Positions 62,046 through 64,000 of a stretch of DNA of 64,000 bases are shown here, in pieces. The position numbers were made by a program, and so were the translations under genes. Within the stretch, counting starts at the first letter, position 1. Each line of letters opens with the position of its first letter. A model generated the notes under the pieces. That model was not told the origin of the DNA, did no database searches, and saw nothing but the letters and a program-made list of their open reading frames with translations. This stretch comes from Nitrosopumilaceae archaeon (GTDB lineage Archaea; Thermoproteota; Nitrososphaeria; Nitrososphaerales; Nitrosopumilaceae). The stretch covers positions 103,271 through 167,270 of the forward strand of contig JASHNR010000058.1 in the NCBI GenBank assembly GCA_030041535.1, read 5' to 3'.

Positions 62046-62627
62046 TTAGTTTTTCATCTCTTTATGTTTTTTCGATATTTCTACTAAACTAGGTCTAATA
62101 ACTCTGTCCTTCAGAATATATCCCTTACGCAATTCTGCCGTAATTGTATCATCATCAAGAGAAGAATCAGATCTTATTGATATAGCTTCATGTAGCCGTG
62201 GATCAAAAACTTCACCCAATGCCTCAATAGGTTTTATTCCGTATTCAGACAGAAAGGAATTCATATTTTTTAAAATGGCATCCAAACCATTCACATTTAC
62301 ATTTTGTTTAGACAAGGCATCTCTAGCACGAATAAAGTCATCATAGATTGATAAAAATTTCAAAATTAGATCATCAATTATGGAATTTACCTTGTTTTGA
62401 ACATCTGACTCTGTTCTTTTCTCTAGATTTTCAAAATCTGCTAACAAGTATTGGATTTTTTTTTCTTGTGATATCACTTTCTCTTTTTCCTCTTCCAGTT
62501 GGTTTTTTAGTTCCTCAATATTTTCAGTTTCTTGCTCCTTTCCTTCCGTACTATTTCCAGTGACTTCATTTAGCAGATCATCGATTTCATCAGTATTACT
62601 GGTCAAGTCTATTCCATTATTTTGCAT
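62046..62627 (-). CDS. grpE: GrpE nucleotide exchange factor
   Basis: A long acidic coiled coil ([34 protein letters not shown]) and the C-terminal beta domain ending in the conserved [17 protein letters not shown] (residues 164-194). ATG 62627 is chosen; the frame opens at 62654, inside the spacing to the upstream gene. 193 aa. It is the first chaperone gene of the grpE-dnaK-dnaJ set. Confidence 0.95.
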   Translation of the reverse strand: MQNNGIDLTSNTDEIDDLLNEVTGNSTEGKEQETENIEELKNQLEEEKEKVISQEKKIQYLLADFENLEKRTESDVQNKVNSIIDDLILKFLSIYDDFIRARDALSKQNVNVNGLDAILKNMNSFLSEYGIKPIEALGEVFDPRLHEAISIRSDSSLDDDTITAELRKGYILKDRVIRPSLVEISKKHKEMKN

Positions 62628-62640
62628 ACTATTACCTTTA

Positions 62641-63774
62641 TTATAATATCTCACATAAGGGGTTGGTTTTTATTATTATCACGTCAGAGTCTTTACCATT
62701 CTTAACAATTTTATCATAATCAGGTTTTGAACATGCTACTATAATGGTAGTTTTATCATTATGGAAAAGATCAAGTCTTGGACCTTCCTGCACCTCTACA
62801 TCCCCTATGTAATCACGCAGTTTGGTAACAAGAGAATTTAACATGTCTACTTTGTCTCCTCTCATCTCATAGGAATCTTGTGTCCAGACTAGAACCACTC
62901 TAGTTCTACTTGCTTTAAGTTCATTCTTCTTCAGAGTAGACCTGATCTCGTCAATAAGTCTTTTAACATATCCCTCAATTCCCTTTATACTTCCATTTAC
63001 TAGATACATCATAGTACCTGCTCCTTCAACAGATGTGCCAAGCGATCTCAGATCATACAGTCCATTAGTAATGTCATCCAAAAACAGATCCTTGTAGTCA
63101 GTGAATACAAGATCATTTCTTGTAGATGAATCTTGCGCAAATTTACAAACCTCAAGGATACTTGCCAAGCTTGAAAATTGTGTCAAGACCTTTATCGCAT
63201 GAATAATTTCAGCAGAAGGTATAGATACAAACTTTTTTGTCTTTTTTTCTACCTCTAGCAATTTACCTAGCTTATCGTCAGCCTTTCCATTAAAGGAGCC
63301 GATTATTTCTGGAACATATCCTTTTGAGAGAGGATAATAAAAATATGATATTCCCTTTCCCATTTCAAGTCCAGTGATGTGTTCCAAAAGCGATATGGTT
63401 TCGTTATTGCCACCTATTCCTGTCGGAAGATTATAGATGACTGATCCACCTTTTTTCATAGGGGATGTAGAATCTTTGAATTTTGAGTGAATCTCCATTT
63501 TTGCCTCTTGTCCAGTTTTTCTGATTCTTGGAGCAAAGAAAAGATATTCAGCGTGAGATATAGCTACATCAATTGGTTCTACACCAAGCAAAGGTTCATC
63601 TTCTTTCAGGGATGTAACATTTGGATATGTTTTAGCTATTTCTGCTTTGAGGGAAATCGCCATATGTGCAGACTCATCTACAATGAAGACATCTGCTCCT
63701 TTTATTGCCATTTGACATGCGATTGAATACCCCTCAGTACTAAGCCCGTAAACAACGATCTTTGTGGCTACCAA
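62641..63774 (-). CDS. Rossmann-fold protein upstream of grpE, function unknown
   Basis: 377 aa. The N-terminus IVVYGLSTEGYSIACQMAIKGADVFIVDES is a dinucleotide-binding fold of the nucleotide-sugar or 6-phosphogluconate dehydrogenase type, and a helical middle domain follows. The catalytic Cys or Lys motif of those enzymes is not evident. The C-terminal part (RVVLVWTQDSYEMRGDK to TTIIVACSKPDYDKI) looks like a second alpha/beta domain. Start TTG 63774. The stop lies 13 nt from the grpE start, which suggests that it shares the chaperone transcript. Role not known. Confidence 0.72.
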   Translation of the reverse strand: MVATKIVVYGLSTEGYSIACQMAIKGADVFIVDESAHMAISLKAEIAKTYPNVTSLKEDEPLLGVEPIDVAISHAEYLFFAPRIRKTGQEAKMEIHSKFKDSTSPMKKGGSVIYNLPTGIGGNNETISLLEHITGLEMGKGISYFYYPLSKGYVPEIIGSFNGKADDKLGKLLEVEKKTKKFVSIPSAEIIHAIKVLTQFSSLASILEVCKFAQDSSTRNDLVFTDYKDLFLDDITNGLYDLRSLGTSVEGAGTMMYLVNGSIKGIEGYVKRLIDEIRSTLKKNELKASRTRVVLVWTQDSYEMRGDKVDMLNSLVTKLRDYIGDVEVQEGPRLDLFHNDKTTIIVACSKPDYDKIVKNGKDSDVIIIKTNPLCEIL

Positions 63775-63893
63775 TTCATTCGAATTAGGAGTATAGGCTA
63801 AGAAAAACTTTTTCCACCCTCAAATTCTATCAAAAATGTTTGAAAATCTGGTTTGATATCCTTACGCCAAAACAGTTGCTATTTTTTGGTCCA

Positions 63894-64000
63894 ATGGCAC
63901 AAAAATTAGGTAAAAATCACAAAATATTGTGTACTTCGAGGAATTATAGTCAGGTTGTAGATCTTGCAAAACTAAAACATGTCGATCTGCTCATAGTTGG
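63894..64000 (+). CDS. N-terminal end of an unidentified protein (partial)
   Basis: From ATG 63894 the frame stays open to the window edge (35 codons), reading MAQKLGKNHKILCTSRNYS and on into a helix-strand pattern. It is divergent from the 62641 gene, with about 120 nt between the two starts. Too short to name. Confidence 0.5.
   Translation, partial: MAQKLGKNHKILCTSRNYSQVVDLAKLKHVDLLIV

Noticed and set aside
1-64000. CRISPR arrays, prophage or insertion sequences
   Set aside because: No direct-repeat array, transposase, integrase or inverted terminal repeats were found on reading both strands.

Overview
The window reads as chromosome of an ammonia-oxidising-type archaeon of the Nitrososphaeria (Thaumarchaeota), probably on the Nitrosopumilales side. 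The DNA is AT-rich with archaeal-type information genes: Pelota, L2, GatDE, archaeosine TGT, TYW1, KEOPS subunits, aCPSF2-type beta-CASP nuclease, Cdc48 and an archaeal SRP RNA. These sit beside a tetraether-lipid radical SAM synthase, a Rieske/cytochrome b/cupredoxin set, an F420:NADP reductase and a DnaK-DnaJ-GrpE operon. That combination is typical of thaumarchaea. Several genes appear leaderless, with a TATA-like box about 25-35 nt before the start codon. I cannot name the species.

Layout. 1-12.2 kb is housekeeping: tRNA-His, an alcohol dehydrogenase, tyw1, rdgB, bud32 and kae1 (KEOPS), a YchF-type GTPase, a Fap7-type kinase, tgtA, a ferredoxin, an RNA nuclease, an OGG-type glycosylase and tRNA-Arg(TCT). 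12.3-20.7 kb is membrane and surface: cupredoxin, cytochrome b and Rieske proteins (a cytochrome bc-type electron-transfer module), then a 1419-residue membrane-anchored subtilase with a co-transcribed Ig-like/coiled-coil partner. 20.7-27.3 kb is metabolic: a histidine phosphatase, F420:NADP reductase with a split-barrel flavin/F420 protein, an aminotransferase, tRNA-Arg(TCG), membrane proteins, a MIP18-PqqD fusion and MtnA.

27.3-42.7 kb is a surface-glycan locus. It holds nucleotide-sugar dehydrogenases, an epimerase, four glycosyltransferases, an asparagine-synthetase-like enzyme, methyltransferases and a three-gene set resembling the UDP-N-acetyl-L-fucosamine pathway. Between 28.1 and 31.0 kb the locus contains decayed genes: an rfbF-like cytidylyltransferase and a SAM methyltransferase, both frameshifted. 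This points to turnover in a variable region.

42.8-64 kb returns to core functions: the tetraether synthase-like radical SAM enzyme divergent from a TrmB-type regulator, a DtxR-type metal regulator, YjbQ, Pelota, CutA, a site-2 protease, a tRNA thiolation enzyme, SRP RNA, acylphosphatase, ribosomal protein L2, Cdc48, GatD-GatE, a PII-like protein, tRNA-Leu(CAG), a HAD phosphatase and the grpE-dnaK-dnaJ operon. Coding genes run off both edges.

I saw no CRISPR array, prophage, insertion sequence or recognisable defence system. The most interesting candidates are the subtilase/partner pair, the MIP18-PqqD fusion, the glycan locus with its decayed core, the divergent lipid-synthase/TrmB arrangement, and some residue-level oddities: an Asp-for-Cys ferredoxin, a Cdc48 ending in Tyr-Tyr-Arg, a PII-like protein with an odd T-loop, and a tRNA-Arg with an acceptor mismatch.
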